Position numbers and translations under genes: made by a program. Under the pieces are notes generated by a model that was not told the origin of the DNA, ran no database searches, and was given only the letters and a program-made list of their open reading frames with translations. This document shows, piece by piece, positions 1 to 9,526 of a stretch of 64,000 bases of DNA (position 1 is its first letter; each line of letters starts with the position of its first letter). The stretch covers positions 116,792 through 180,791 of the forward strand of contig NZ_JAIGNI010000004.1 of NCBI RefSeq assembly GCF_026130175.1. The letters run 5' to 3'. The stretch comes from Lyngbya sp. CCAP 1446/10 (GTDB lineage: Bacteria; Cyanobacteriota; Cyanobacteriia; Cyanobacteriales; Microcoleaceae).

Positions 1-1014
1 AAAACTTGCCTTGTAGTCCTTAGGATCGCTGAATTTGCCGGGAACCATCAACATCTGCACGCCAGCGCGATCGGTTTGAGTAGCAAAACCAGCTAAGGCC
101 ACCAATTCTTCTATAGTCAAATTCGTATCAAGGTGAGACTGAATCACCGACAAAATCTTCGGCAAGCGAGACAGCAAACCAACATTAACTTGCTCTTCCA
201 CAAAAGCCCGCATCAACAATTGCTGGCGCTGTACCCGCCCGATATCGCCTAAATCGTCGTGTCGGTAAAGCAAATAATGCACGATTTGTTCGCCGTTGAG
301 ACGCTGTTTGCCAGCCTTTAAATCAATATATAAATGCTGGCTTTCATCGGTATACTTCATGTCTTTAGGGACATTAATAGTAATCCCACCAAGGGCATCT
401 ACCAAACTTTTGATGCCTTGAATATTGACTGTGACATAGCGGTCAATTCCCACACCGCCCAGCAGTCCGCTGACTGACTTCGCTGACGAAGCCGGGCCGC
501 CGTAGTAATTAGCTTCATTGATTTTCACAGTACCCCTACCTTCAACATAGGTACGGGTGTCTCGCGGAATGGAAAGCACACTTATTTTTTTATTTTGAGG
601 GTCAAACCTCACCAACAGCATGGTATCGGTTAAGCCCTTGAAAGAGTTTTGCCAGACATCGTATCCCTGCTCCTTATCGGGATGGCCGTCGAGGTCTGAA
701 CTCAGAACCTTCAGTCCTAAAACTAAAATATTAACTGGGCGAGTGAGCTCCGGCATCTTCATGCTGAGCTTTGCCATGTCGCCTTGAGAAAACACTGCCG
801 CTTCTTCAGGGCTCAACTTTTGTTGCTGAAGCGGTGTTGTGGAAAGAGAGACGGCTAGCAGCGCTCCGGCGGTGGCTGAGAGCATGGCTACTCCAGCCAA
901 ACCAAAACCAAAACCCAGCCAACGGCCTCGGTGCGGCTGGTGCGATTTTTTGGTTGGAGGTTGAGCAGTTGATTGTTGGATAGGGTCTTGATTAGGAGTT
1001 TTTTGAGCTGGCAC
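1..1014 (-). CDS. LytR-CpsA-Psr (LCP) family cell-wall glycopolymer transferase, partial
   Basis: The gene is cut by the left edge of the window, so its C-terminus is missing; 338 codons are visible. The GTG start at 1014 is chosen because GAGGAAG lies just upstream and no ATG precedes the domain. Residues 1-30 are Pro/Gln-rich and cytoplasmic, and one membrane helix follows at about 35-57. The LCP domain then shows ILVLGL, TDTMLLVRFDP, SIPRDTRTYVEG, KINEANYYGGP and HYLLYRHDDLGDIGRVQRQ, with the conserved Asp and Arg residues that bind the polyprenyl-pyrophosphate substrate. Known members move glycopolymers from a lipid carrier to peptidoglycan outside the membrane. The substrate in this organism is unknown. 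Confidence 0.88.
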   Translation of the reverse strand, partial: MPAQKTPNQDPIQQSTAQPPTKKSHQPHRGRWLGFGFGLAGVAMLSATAGALLAVSLSTTPLQQQKLSPEEAAVFSQGDMAKLSMKMPELTRPVNILVLGLKVLSSDLDGHPDKEQGYDVWQNSFKGLTDTMLLVRFDPQNKKISVLSIPRDTRTYVEGRGTVKINEANYYGGPASSAKSVSGLLGGVGIDRYVTVNIQGIKSLVDALGGITINVPKDMKYTDESQHLYIDLKAGKQRLNGEQIVHYLLYRHDDLGDIGRVQRQQLLMRAFVEEQVNVGLLSRLPKILSVIQSHLDTNLTIEELVALAGFATQTDRAGVQMLMVPGKFSDPKDYKASF

Positions 1015-1118
1015 TGGCTTCCTCACACACAACAAAAATAAAAAAGATCGTAGCAATATGTAGTATCAAGCTGAAAACGCACTCAATCAATACGGTAGGG
1101 GCTGAAAAGAACCCTAAA

Positions 1119-1502
1119 TTATGATAAATGTTTGCCGACCACTTGCTCGGCTACGCGGCTAATTCCGGGCAACCATAGCGGTTGACGCTTCCAGAGGCGA
1201 ACCATCAGTCCCAGAGCGACGATGAAATAGCTGGTTGTCAGCAGGCTACTCATTAATAACATGGCAAGTGTCGGAGATTCCGCAGAAATCGCGGCCCCTT
1301 CTAAAAGAATATGTCCTAAGAGCCAACTAAAAGCAAGGGCAATTGCCAAGCGGCTGACGGCTTGGCGTTCGGGGCTGCCCTGACGGCGGTAAAGATTCCA
1401 GAGGGCGGGAAAAAAGCCAATGACTGGGATCATTAATACAAACAGACTTGCACGATCGAGTTCAGGATTGTCTAAGGGATGTGTATTTTTCATAGTTGGC
1501 AT
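1119..1502 (-). CDS. Hypothetical membrane protein, 127 aa
   Basis: I do not recognise the family. The protein has three or four hydrophobic segments: about residues 20-38 (LFVLMIPVIGFFPALW), 50-70 (AIALAFSWLLGHILLEG) and 78-103 (LAMLLMSSLLTTSYFIVALGL). Short basic loops such as YRRQGSPERQ separate them, so it is probably an inner-membrane protein. Translation could start at 1502 (ATG) or at a second in-frame ATG at 1493. GGAGG lies in the upstream region on the opposite strand only, so the start is not settled. It is probably transcribed in the same direction as the LCP gene, about 100 bp away. Confidence 0.6.
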   Translation of the reverse strand: MPTMKNTHPLDNPELDRASLFVLMIPVIGFFPALWNLYRRQGSPERQAVSRLAIALAFSWLLGHILLEGAAISAESPTLAMLLMSSLLTTSYFIVALGLMVRLWKRQPLWLPGISRVAEQVVGKHLS

Positions 1503-1518
1503 TCAAAATTTACAGGAG

Positions 1519-1662
1519 GTCTAGTTTTGCACAAAACTTATTTGTTAGGCGGAAAATTTATATCCTAAACCAAAAATCCCAGAGCAGGGCACGTTTTGCA
1601 CAAAAATTGTTGGTTAGAGGCCAAGTTTTTTCGCTAAACCTGCCCCTACCTATTATTCACAA
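1519..1662. repeat. Two imperfect copies of a dispersed repeat
   Basis: Two similar blocks follow each other here. Each holds TTTTGCACAAAA, then a TTGTTAGGC or TTGGTTAGAGGCC segment, then A/T-rich sequence ending in CTAAACC. The first runs from about 1524 to 1570 and the second from about 1591 to 1640. A short reading frame crosses the region but is only repeat sequence, so I do not call a gene. Its position upstream of rpe may affect rpe expression, but no promoter was identified. Confidence 0.5.
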
Positions 1663-1733
1663 CTTTTCGACCCGGAGAGCCGTATTTTGATAAACTGGAT
1701 ACAGCACAGGAGACAGGAGACACAGACTTAGCC

Positions 1734-2435
1734 ATGACCAAATCTCAAAAACCGATCGTTATTTCTCCATCCATATTATCAGCCGATTTTAGCCGTCTCG
1801 GAGAAGAGATTCAGGCTGTCGATCGAGCTGGGGCTGACTGGATTCACGTAGATGTGATGGACGGTCGCTTTGTTCCTAATATTACTATCGGGCCGATGAT
1901 TGTCGAAGCAATTCGTCCCGTTACTACCAAGATAATCGATGTCCACTTGATGATTGTGGAGCCGGAGAAGTACGTCGAGGACTTTGCTAAGGCTGGTGCT
2001 GACATTATTTCCGTTCACGCCGAGCACAATGCTTCGCCTCACTTGCACCGCACCCTCGGTCAAATTCGGGAATTGGGCAAGCAGGCTGGTGTGGTGCTGA
2101 ATCCTTCGACACCCCTAGAGTTGATCGAGTACGTGCTGGAACTTTGCGATTTGGTGCTGATTATGAGCGTGAATCCGGGCTTTGGCGGTCAAAGTTTTAT
2201 CCCGGCGGTGCTGCCGAAAATTCGCCAGTTGCGTAAAATGTGCGACGACAAGGGCCTCGATCCTTGGATTGAGGTGGATGGCGGTTTGAAGACGAACAAT
2301 ACTTGGCAGGTTCTGGAAGCGGGCGCAAATGCGATCGTCGCGGGTTCTGCTGTGTTTAAGGCGAAGGATTACGCAAGTGCGATCGAGGGTATCCGCCACA
2401 GCAAGCGCCCGACTCCTGAGTTGGCTGCTGTCTAA
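1734..2435 (+). CDS. rpe: Ribulose-phosphate 3-epimerase
   Basis: This enzyme interconverts ribulose 5-phosphate and xylulose 5-phosphate in the Calvin cycle and the pentose phosphate pathway, in the cytoplasm. The 233 residues match the usual family length and form a TIM barrel. Visible signatures are [15 protein letters not shown] at the N-terminus, [12 protein letters not shown] with the metal-binding His and catalytic Asp, [18 protein letters not shown] (phosphate-binding region), and [10 protein letters not shown] with the second catalytic Asp. The ATG at 1734 is preceded by purine-rich AGGAGACAGGAGA sequence. A strong hairpin lies about 50 bp downstream. I see no sign of an operon with its neighbours. 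Confidence 0.97.
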   Translation: MTKSQKPIVISPSILSADFSRLGEEIQAVDRAGADWIHVDVMDGRFVPNITIGPMIVEAIRPVTTKIIDVHLMIVEPEKYVEDFAKAGADIISVHAEHNASPHLHRTLGQIRELGKQAGVVLNPSTPLELIEYVLELCDLVLIMSVNPGFGGQSFIPAVLPKIRQLRKMCDDKGLDPWIEVDGGLKTNNTWQVLEAGANAIVAGSAVFKAKDYASAIEGIRHSKRPTPELAAV

Positions 2436-2482
2436 TCAAAAATTCGATCGCATCCGATGAATTACTAATAGACTTTTCCCAA

Positions 2483-2523
2483 AATTATCGCTTCACAGGC
2501 AAGATGTCTGTGAAGCGATAATT
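2483..2523. terminator. 16-bp perfect hairpin downstream of rpe
   Basis: The two arms, 2483-2498 and 2508-2523, are perfectly complementary over 16 bp around CGCTTCACAG, with a 9-nt loop. It lies 48 bp after the rpe stop codon. No T-run follows, so it may be a factor-dependent terminator, an RNA-stabilising hairpin, or a repeat remnant. Confidence 0.5.
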
Positions 2524-2527
2524 ATTA

Positions 2528-2586
2528 GAGAGATGTATAGCCTTTCGATCTCTCATATTAGGTACGCGAACGGGATATGGCATAGG
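2528..2586. repeat. Dispersed repeat, copy 1
   Basis: The stretch contains TTTCGATCTCTCATATTAGG and GGTACGCGAACGG, followed by CATAGG. It matches 6031-6087 with only a few differences. The rest of the gap between rpe and the lipoprotein gene (2587-2900) shows nothing recognisable except AT-rich sequence. Confidence 0.6.
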
Positions 2587-2903
2587 CCTCCGTGTAATGT
2601 AGTTGTAGAAGCCGGAACTTCCCACCCAGGCGGAATCATACCAATTTGACTGCTAACGTTACCGAGCAGTTTTTTCATCGGGATTGTAAATAAGCATAAC
2701 TAAAGCCTTTTTCCCGATCGGCATTACATCCGTTACATCCGTTTCACAATCCGCTGCCCAACTTTCTTCTTCCTTTTACTTACTTGCTTTTTTAGTGTTC
2801 CCAGACACCAGCCTGGGAACCCATCTTAAATGACGCAGAATTGAGATTGCAACCAACAAGTTAAAAAGACCCAAAAACTTACTTTTTCGTGTCTCTTTCC
2901 CTG

Positions 2904-3686
2904 TTATTTGGAGACACTCGCGAGAATCTTTTCCATCTCAGAAATCTCGACAGCACCGGAGAAAGTTTTGCCATTCATAATAAAGAATGGAGTGCCTTCG
3001 ATACCCAATTGTTGAGCCAGTTGCACGTCTTTCTGAATGGCTGCTTCGGCGGCGGGGCTGTTGCGATCGCTGTTGAATTTATCTAATTTGAGATTGAGCT
3101 TTTGGGCGATCGATCCGTATAGTGGCTCGCCTAACTCTTTCTGCCCCTCAAACAAAGCACTGTAATATTCCCAGAATTTGCCCTGCTGCCCAGCAGCCCA
3201 AGCTGCTTTAGCTGCTGGCAGCGCTTGAGGGTGAATAGAAGTCAAGGGAAAATGCTTGTAGGCTAAAGTAACTTTGTCCTGGTGTTTTGCCATAAACTGC
3301 TTGACATTATCGTAAGCGCGGGCGCAAAACGGACATTGAAAGTCAGAGAATTCTAAAAGTACAATCTGCTGCGAAGCTGAGCCGGTGGTGGGAGAATCCC
3401 CGATCGCAGATTTGGGATTTGTTTTCATCTCCTGCAAAAATGACTCCTGCGCTGCTTTGAGAGACTGCTGCTGCTGTTGCTGGTACCCTTGTACCGAATC
3501 TAAAATTGCTTGGGGGTTTTCGCGGATAATCTGCAAAACTTGCTCTTTCAACTTGGGATCGACTGAATTGCCAGCCGCTGACTGGGCGGGGGAACAACCG
3601 ATAAATACCAGGCAACTCGCAAGCAGTGCAGCCAAGCAGAAGGCTTGTTGGCTGCGGAGTTTTCGCCAAATAGTAGAGATGTTCAT
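2904..3686 (-). CDS. DsbA-like thioredoxin-fold lipoprotein
   Basis: This is probably an extracytoplasmic thiol-disulfide oxidoreductase of the DsbA/Thioredoxin_4 type. The N-terminus (residues 1-31) is a signal peptide ending in a lipobox-like VFIGC, so the mature protein is likely lipid-anchored. Residues 35-100 are a Gln-rich helical linker (GYQQQQQQSLKAAQ). The catalytic domain begins with VLLEFSDFQCPFCARAY, which holds the CPFC redox motif at about residue 118, and includes the cis-Pro region GIEGTPFFIMNG near the C-terminus. The 260-residue length fits this class. It lies near other envelope/stress genes on the same strand; the substrate is unknown. Confidence 0.88.
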   Translation of the reverse strand: MNISTIWRKLRSQQAFCLAALLASCLVFIGCSPAQSAAGNSVDPKLKEQVLQIIRENPQAILDSVQGYQQQQQQSLKAAQESFLQEMKTNPKSAIGDSPTTGSASQQIVLLEFSDFQCPFCARAYDNVKQFMAKHQDKVTLAYKHFPLTSIHPQALPAAKAAWAAGQQGKFWEYYSALFEGQKELGEPLYGSIAQKLNLKLDKFNSDRNSPAAEAAIQKDVQLAQQLGIEGTPFFIMNGKTFSGAVEISEMEKILASVSK

Positions 3687-3859
3687 CTTTTTTCCTGGTT
3701 TACGGCAACACTTAATCCTACATTTAATTTTGCGGAGTGTCAGGTACGCCTGATCTGATATAAAAGATCAAAGGACGATCGCCCGGGCGATCGTCCTTTT
3801 ATTTGCTGCACGTATTTGCTGCACGTATTATCAGCCTTTAGGCTTTTCTGAATCCGAGA

Positions 3860-4372
3860 TTATTTACGATTGCTGAGCCATTTAGCAGCAACTATTCCCA
3901 AAATACCTGCAACTACTGGATTCCCCAAAAACTTCATCAAACTCGGCTCTTGGGCGAGCACATCTCGGAAAATATCCGGGTGATTGTGATAGGTAAACGA
4001 GGCCAGCTTAGTAACATCATCAGCAGTCATGCGACTGGCGTGGTGGGTAGAAAGTGCTAGCTGCTTTTCCAATTGGCGATCGTTCAATCCTCTCTTGTCC
4101 AACTGCTTGAGGAACTCCCGCGCCACGTCGTCGAGTTCCTTTGGCTTAATTTGGGCGATCGCCTTTTGCAATTCCGGTTCCAACTGCGCCGGCGGTAGCG
4201 AGTCATGATTCAGAGAACTCCCGAATAATTTTTTGCGCTGATCCGGCGAAGTTCTCTGAGCAAAATCGTCAAAATTATCGTACTCTTCACCGGTTGTCTC
4301 CGGCATCACTTCTTTATTTCCCTGAGCCAAATCCTTCATGATTTGACTCTTATAATTATCGCTGCTACTCAT
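3860..4372 (-). CDS. Hypothetical protein with a C-terminal hydrophobic anchor, 170 aa
   Basis: No family is recognised. The protein is mostly charged and helical; a middle segment (about residues 75-125) is rich in Leu, Lys and Asp, as in QKAIAQIKPKELDDVAREFL. A short hydrophobic stretch close to the C-terminus, VVAGILGIVAAKWL, could anchor it in the membrane with most of the protein in the cytoplasm. It lies between the DsbA-like gene and a small lipoprotein gene on the same strand. It could belong to a co-expressed stress cluster, but spacings above 100 bp argue against a tight operon. Confidence 0.6.
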   Translation of the reverse strand: MSSSDNYKSQIMKDLAQGNKEVMPETTGEEYDNFDDFAQRTSPDQRKKLFGSSLNHDSLPPAQLEPELQKAIAQIKPKELDDVAREFLKQLDKRGLNDRQLEKQLALSTHHASRMTADDVTKLASFTYHNHPDIFRDVLAQEPSLMKFLGNPVVAGILGIVAAKWLSNRK

Positions 4373-4486
4373 GGTATTTCTTTCCTAATCTGCACAAATT
4401 TTCTGTTTCAAATCTCGATGATTTCGCCAGCCCTAAATTCCAAAATGCTATTAAAGCTACGCGATCATTTAAACTTTCTTACCAAA

Positions 4487-4930
4487 TCAAGAATTGTATT
4501 CAATCTGATTTGATTGCTGGTCGTACTTAGCAGTCAAAATCAGTTTTTTATCAGGAGCGTACATCAAAACACTTACATCCTGGTTGGGGAAATTGCGGTG
4601 AAAACCTTGAGCTAAAGACTTCGCCAAATCTTTCACTTCATTAGGGCGGACTTGCGGAGTAATTACAACTCCCAACTTATTATTGTCACGCACGTAAGCA
4701 TCTTGAACTAAGCCTTGAGCAGTCTTTGTTACCCATTGACCAAAGTCTTGACCTGCCGCAGTATTGCCGCGTTCTAGTTGCGCGTAATAACCCTGACTGC
4801 CGCCAATTGCTACAGGTACATTAGTCGGTTGTTGGGCGGAAACGCTGGGGGCGCAAGCAGTCGTAACGGCCAGCATTAAAGCCAACATTAGACCCGCAAT
4901 AATTTTTCCGCTCTGCTGCAATAAACTCAC
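4487..4930 (-). CDS. Small predicted lipoprotein, 147 aa
   Basis: The N-terminus is a clear lipoprotein signal: a basic start, a hydrophobic core (IIAGLMLALMLAV) and the lipobox VTTAC, with Cys at about residue 26. The mature part contains an AYVRDNNKLGVVITPQVRP segment and ends in VLMYAPDKKLILTAKYD, a mixed alpha/beta pattern. The function is not recognised. It sits immediately upstream (in the gene-reading sense, downstream) of the CsbD-like gene, on the same strand and about 80 bp apart. Co-regulation with the stress genes is an inference from position only. Confidence 0.7.
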   Translation of the reverse strand: MSLLQQSGKIIAGLMLALMLAVTTACAPSVSAQQPTNVPVAIGGSQGYYAQLERGNTAAGQDFGQWVTKTAQGLVQDAYVRDNNKLGVVITPQVRPNEVKDLAKSLAQGFHRNFPNQDVSVLMYAPDKKLILTAKYDQQSNQIEYNS

Positions 4931-5007
4931 CTTTTTTCCTCCGGTATGACAACATTTTCAATAATTGAGAGGGTCAGCTTTCTCGACCCTCTCAATTAGT
5001 ATTAGAA

Positions 5008-5190
5008 TTAGTCTAATTTCTTTTTGATTTCATCTTTCACATCTTCGACTGCGTGACGAGCTTGTGCTTCTGTTTGCTTCGCTTTGCCTTCAGCTTTGTC
5101 CTTGGGGTCGCCAGTAACATTGCCTAGGGCTTCTTGAGCCGCGCCTTCGATGTTTTTTGCAGTTGCCTTTGCTTTATCTTCAATGCTCAT
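5008..5190 (-). CDS. CsbD family stress protein
   Basis: This 60-residue hydrophilic protein has the family pattern: MSIEDKAKATAKNIEGAAQE, then GNVTGDPKDKAEGKAKQ, then a charged helix ending in EIKKKLD. CsbD-like proteins accumulate in general stress responses, and their molecular role is unknown. The length is typical. An ATG at 5190 preceded by AGGACAAACAA-type sequence gives a plausible start. It lies close to a small lipoprotein gene on the same strand, suggesting a shared stress context. Confidence 0.9.
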   Translation of the reverse strand: MSIEDKAKATAKNIEGAAQEALGNVTGDPKDKAEGKAKQTEAQARHAVEDVKDEIKKKLD

Positions 5191-5632
5191 TTGTTTGTCC
5201 TTATCTGTATCTAGTTTTACACTTTCTACTTATTATCATAGGGAACAAGTAGTTCGGTTGCACTCTACCTGTAGGAATAAAGTTTGATGTATTCGGAGTG
5301 TACAGAATCTAACAGAAGTCAGGAATAGGGAATAGGAAATCAGGAATAGGAAATCAGGAAAAATTATTCTTGAATCGAGGATAGACTAGGACTTTCCTGC
5401 TGACCGTTTTTTGACCTAAATTACTAGCTGCAACGAACGAAGTGTAGTATCGCACAAAAAGTTCGGCGTAAAGCCATTGGTGCACCCAGAACAGTATTTT
5501 TTTAAACCCAAAAAAATTTAAAATTTAAAATTTAAAATTTATATTGAATGCGGCCGACTTCCATCGAACTTCAAAAAGCGGGTGTGGGCAAGACCGTCTC
5601 TTACCCACACCCTCTAAAAATTGGCATTCGTT
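5191..5632. other. Intergenic stretch with short repeats
   Basis: The gap contains a duplicated GGAATAGGAAATCAGG motif (about 5322-5360) and a triplicated AATTTAAA block (about 5510-5545). Nothing resembling a coding region or structured RNA was seen. Confidence 0.5.
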
Positions 5633-5839
5633 TTAATCTGGCGTATGGTGACATTCTGTATCTATTTTTTGCTGCAGTTCTGCTTTTAACTGTTCGACAG
5701 CGCGCATAGTTTCAGCCTTTTGTTGTTTCTCCTCGCCTAGGGATTTTTCAGTTTCCTCGCCGAGCAATGTTTCTCTGGATTTTGGTAGCGTGACTTGTAG
5801 GTCGCTGACCCTGGTGGTTGCGTTTGGTTCAATATTCAT
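5633..5839 (-). CDS. Small hydrophilic hypothetical protein, 68 aa
   Basis: The protein is strongly charged, with a Lys/Glu/Gln-rich amphipathic stretch (GEEKQQKAETMRAVEQLKAEL) over about residues 34-56, predicted to be a helix or short coiled coil. The Ala/Lys/Glu/Gln bias and the position 440 bp from the CsbD gene make a small stress protein plausible, but I recognise no family. A purine-rich stretch (GAGTTGGGTGAAAAC) precedes the ATG. The coding call is moderately supported. Confidence 0.45.
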   Translation of the reverse strand: MNIEPNATTRVSDLQVTLPKSRETLLGEETEKSLGEEKQQKAETMRAVEQLKAELQQKIDTECHHTPD

Positions 5840-6030
5840 TAGTTTTCACCCAACTCTTTGCAAAATTTATTTTTAAGAAGGCTACTTAAGAGTTAGCCTT
5901 AGATATATGCTAAGCGCGATCGCAAAGACTTTCCTCTGCCTGAAGGGAGATTAGGGCTGGGGAATAGTTTTTAGTTTTTATTTCTTAATTTAATAGTCAG
6001 ACAAATCAGGCAAACCTGAATCGGCCGGAA

Positions 6031-6087
6031 GAGAGATATAGCTTTTCGATCTCTCATATCAGGTACGCGAACGGCATAGGGCATAGG
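6031..6087. repeat. Dispersed repeat, copy 2
   Basis: It matches 2528-2586 over TTTCGATCTCTCATAT and GGTACGCGAACGG. Two adjacent CATAGGG units follow. No gene is supported between 5840 and 6610. Confidence 0.6.
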
Positions 6088-6267
6088 GCATGAGGCTCTC
6101 CTCACTTTTTTGAGAACCGCTATATAGCAGTTACAGTTCTCATATGAGGTATCGCCCAATCTCCAAATCCAAAAATTGAAAATCTCAAATATTCACCTTT
6201 TTGAGAAAGGCTATAGGGGAAGGAGAATAGTGCTTGAGTGCGCGAGATTGCTTTGTGACTCGCGCGC

Positions 6268-6326
6268 GGGGAGTGTGGGGAGTGCGGGGAGTGTGGGGAG
6301 TGCGGGGAGTGCGGGGAGTGTGGGGG
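6268..6326. repeat. 9-bp tandem repeat, about six units
   Basis: The unit is GGGAGTGTG or GGGAGTGCG, alternating irregularly. A 79-codon frame on the minus strand runs through it and reads as Leu-Pro-Ala/Thr repeats, but this follows from the 9-bp period and I do not call a gene. Confidence 0.8.
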
Positions 6327-6610
6327 AGGGATAGAATTTTTGGGGTATCGCGCATTTATGGACTTTTGTCGTTTGTTTGATGAGGCGGTTTCGACATCGG
6401 TACAAGATTAAGAGAGAAATAGGCGACAGATTGGTGCAGACTGAGGTCAAGGCGATCGAGTTTGACGGTTAAAATCAACAGGGTGGGGGAATTCCCAAGT
6501 TTTGTGGCGATCGCCCGAACAAATCTGCTAAACCAGAGTTAGCATCAAGGCTGACTTCCTGCAGGATCGAACTAAAATTTATGTTATTAGTAAAAAATAT
6601 CTAAAACCCT

Positions 6611-9484
6611 ATGGGAGCAAGCAGCAGTAACCCTCTCGAAGCAGCAGGCCTAATTCGTGAGCCGATAAAAATAGGCGTGTTGCATTCGCTGACGGGCACG
6701 ATGTCCATCAGCGAAATTTCTGTTAAAGACGCGACGCTGTTGGCCGTTGAGGAAATTAACGCTGCTGGAGGAGTGCTCGGACGCCCCTTGGCAGCGGTGA
6801 TAGAGGATGGAGCCAGCGATTTGCAGACTTTTGCTCAAAAAGCTAAGCAATTGCTCTTAGAATCGCAGGTGGCGGTGGTATTTGGCTGTTGGACTTCGGC
6901 GAGTCGCAAGGCTGTACTGCCGGTTTTTGAGCAGGGCAACGGGTTGCTGTTTTATCCGGTGCAGTATGAAGGGCTAGAACAGTGTCCGAATATTTTTTAT
7001 ACTGGTGCGGCCCCGAATCAGCAGATTGTGCCTGGGGTGAACTATTTGCTGGCTCAGGGGAAGCGGAAAATTTTTCTGTTGGGTTCGGATTATATCTTTC
7101 CCCGCACGGCAAATCTGATTGTGAAAGCTCAACTGGCAGCACTCGGAGGAGAGTTGGCTGGGGAAATGTATCTGTCGCTGGGTTCTAGGGATGTGGATGA
7201 GGCGATCGCACATATTTTAGCAGTGAAACCGGATGCGATTCTCAATACTCTTAACGGCGACAGCAATGTGGCTTTTTTCCAAAAGTTGCGAGAAGCTGGC
7301 TTGAAACCGGAAAATTTGCCGGTGATGTCGGCGAGCATAGCAGAAGAGGAAGTGCGGGCGATCGGGCCGTCCAATATTGCTGGACATTTGGTGGTTTGGA
7401 ACTATTTTCAAACGGTGGATACAGCGGAAAATCAGAAATTTGTCAAGGCTTATAAAGCGAGATACGGGGAAAATCGTGTCACGGATGACCCGATCGAAGC
7501 GGCTTATTTGGGCGTTTATTTGTGGAAGCAAGCAGTAGAAAAAGCTGGTTCGACAGATGTGGTTAAAGTTAGGGCGGCTGCTAAAAATATGGAGTTTGCA
7601 GCTCCATCGGGCATGGTGAAAATAGATGCCCAAACGCAGCATATCTGGAAAACAGTGCGGATTGGTAAGGTGCGATCGGACGGTCAAATTGAGGAGATTT
7701 GGAATTCGGGCGCACCGGTGCCGCCAGATCCTTTTCTTAAAGGCTATCCTTGGGCGGCGGCATTTACTCCGAGGCAGATCTCGGTGGGAACTCGGGCTTC
7801 TTTGATCGGGCTGTTTATGATCTTGGTACTGATCACTTGGATGGCGGTGGGAGTTGGGTGGATCGGTGCTGTTCAGATGAAAAACTATTTGCTGGCAATA
7901 GAAGCTGCCTCGGCGGCGGCGGGAGTTCCTGACGAATTAATGGGGGTGCTGGTGCAGCAAACTCTGTTTGTGGCGAGCGGCACTCAGCACTGGCTGATGG
8001 GGGCTTTGGTTTTGAGTTCGATCGCGGGAATAGTGGCTTTTGTGTCGGTGTCGTCGCTGATTCGGAATATCGGCTTGCTGCGACAAGCTGCGGAATTGAT
8101 GGCGAGCGGGGATTTGACGGCTCGATCGCCTATTGTGTCTAATGATGCGATCGGGGTGCTATCTTCTACTCTCAATACAATGGCTCAGCAAATTAGCAGT
8201 TTGCTCAATGGTTTGGAGGTGCGGCAACGACAGCTAGAGGAGCGATCGATCGAATTGGAAGTCGCTAAGAACGCTGCGGAAGCTGCTAACCGGGCGAAAA
8301 GCACTTTTTTGGCAAATATGACTCATGAGTTGCGGACGCCCCTAAATGCGATTATTGGCTACAGTGAGCTGCTGCAAGAAGAGGCTGTGGAACTCGGCGA
8401 GGAAGAGTTTGTGATGGATTTGGCAAGCATTAATATGGCAGGCAAGCAATTGCTGAACATTATTAGTGACATCTTGGATATTTCTAAAATTGAAGCAGGA
8501 AAGATGACTCTTTTCTTGGAGAGTTTTGATGTGTTGAAGTTGGTGGAGCAGGTTGTGACTACAGTTCAACCGCTGGTAGGGAAAAATGGCAACACTTTGA
8601 CTATCAATTGCGATCGCAATATTGGCACGATATACGCTGATTCGGCGAAGCTGCGGCAAGCGTTGTTGAATTTGGCGAGCAATGCTGCTAAGTTTACCGA
8701 TCGAGGCAAAATTACAATTAATGTTTGGAAGGAAGAATGGGAAGTTTGGCCGGTGGACAATTCCGAGGAACTCTCGGAAATTGGCTATGAGTTTGACAAA
8801 TATTCGATCGTGTTTCAAGTCACTGATACGGGCATCGGCATGACTGAGGATCAGGTGTCGAGGCTGTTTGGAGCTTTTGCGCAAGCGGACGATTCCACTA
8901 CCCGCAGGTACGGCGGCACGGGTTTGGGGCTGACAATTAGCCGGAAGTTTTGCCAGATGATGGGCGGGGATATTACGGTTGATAGCGAGTTTGATTGCGG
9001 TTCTACTTTTACGATTCGCTTGCCGACTGCGGTTAAAAGCGAGCAAGAAGTGGAGGGCGATCGAGCATCGGAAGAAACAGGGCTGCAAGAAGTGCGATCG
9101 CAACCGCTGGAACTTCCCGATGCTGCAACTGTGCTAGTAATTGACGACGATCCAGACTCGCGGGATTTAATCACTCGCTGCTTGTCGAAACAAGGATTTT
9201 GGGTACTCTCGTCAGCTAGCGGTGAAGCAGGGCTTCAGTTAGCCAAGGAGTCGCTACCGGATGCGATTACTTTGGACGTGATGATGCCGAGTATGGACGG
9301 CTGGGCGGTGCTGTCGGCGTTGAAAGCCGATCCGGATTTAGCTAATATTCCAGTGATTATGTTGACTTTTTTGGACGACCCAAATCATGGTTTGGAATTA
9401 GGAGCGGCGGAGTATTTAAGGAAGCCTGTAGATTACAAGCACTTTGCTGATTTACTGAGCAAATATCAACGTCCGCGAAATTAG
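6611..9484 (+). CDS. Hybrid histidine kinase with periplasmic-binding-protein-like sensor
   Basis: The 957-residue protein has, in order: an ABC-type amide/urea-binding-protein-like domain (about residues 17-375, beginning [18 protein letters not shown]); membrane helices at about 397-420 and 461-485; a HAMP-like linker; HisKA with phospho-accepting His at 572 ([17 protein letters not shown]); HATPase_c ([29 protein letters not shown]); and a receiver domain from about 839 with Asp 889 ([12 protein letters not shown]). The sensor resembles UrtA/AmiC-type proteins, so a small amide or urea is a plausible but unproven ligand. An in-frame stop at 6602 rules out an upstream signal peptide; ATG 6611 is the first start. 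Lack of a signal peptide is odd for such a sensor. Confidence 0.93.
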   Translation: MGASSSNPLEAAGLIREPIKIGVLHSLTGTMSISEISVKDATLLAVEEINAAGGVLGRPLAAVIEDGASDLQTFAQKAKQLLLESQVAVVFGCWTSASRKAVLPVFEQGNGLLFYPVQYEGLEQCPNIFYTGAAPNQQIVPGVNYLLAQGKRKIFLLGSDYIFPRTANLIVKAQLAALGGELAGEMYLSLGSRDVDEAIAHILAVKPDAILNTLNGDSNVAFFQKLREAGLKPENLPVMSASIAEEEVRAIGPSNIAGHLVVWNYFQTVDTAENQKFVKAYKARYGENRVTDDPIEAAYLGVYLWKQAVEKAGSTDVVKVRAAAKNMEFAAPSGMVKIDAQTQHIWKTVRIGKVRSDGQIEEIWNSGAPVPPDPFLKGYPWAAAFTPRQISVGTRASLIGLFMILVLITWMAVGVGWIGAVQMKNYLLAIEAASAAAGVPDELMGVLVQQTLFVASGTQHWLMGALVLSSIAGIVAFVSVSSLIRNIGLLRQAAELMASGDLTARSPIVSNDAIGVLSSTLNTMAQQISSLLNGLEVRQRQLEERSIELEVAKNAAEAANRAKSTFLANMTHELRTPLNAIIGYSELLQEEAVELGEEEFVMDLASINMAGKQLLNIISDILDISKIEAGKMTLFLESFDVLKLVEQVVTTVQPLVGKNGNTLTINCDRNIGTIYADSAKLRQALLNLASNAAKFTDRGKITINVWKEEWEVWPVDNSEELSEIGYEFDKYSIVFQVTDTGIGMTEDQVSRLFGAFAQADDSTTRRYGGTGLGLTISRKFCQMMGGDITVDSEFDCGSTFTIRLPTAVKSEQEVEGDRASEETGLQEVRSQPLELPDAATVLVIDDDPDSRDLITRCLSKQGFWVLSSASGEAGLQLAKESLPDAITLDVMMPSMDGWAVLSALKADPDLANIPVIMLTFLDDPNHGLELGAAEYLRKPVDYKHFADLLSKYQRPRN

Positions 9485-9526
9485 CGATCGGTCATATCAT
9501 GCCCGATGGATTACCATAATAAAAAC

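Noticed and set aside
1496..1690. 64-codon plus-strand frame upstream of rpe
   Set aside because: It lies wholly in two imperfect repeat copies and starts inside the opposite membrane-protein gene.
6211..6450. A 79-codon minus-strand frame with Leu-Pro-Ala/Thr repeats
   Set aside because: It follows from the 9-bp GC-rich tandem repeat and has no other coding signal.
8342..9103. A 253-codon frame on the minus strand inside the hybrid kinase gene
   Set aside because: It is antisense to a well-conserved kinase and receiver domain and its translation shows no domain; typical shadow of a GC-biased gene.
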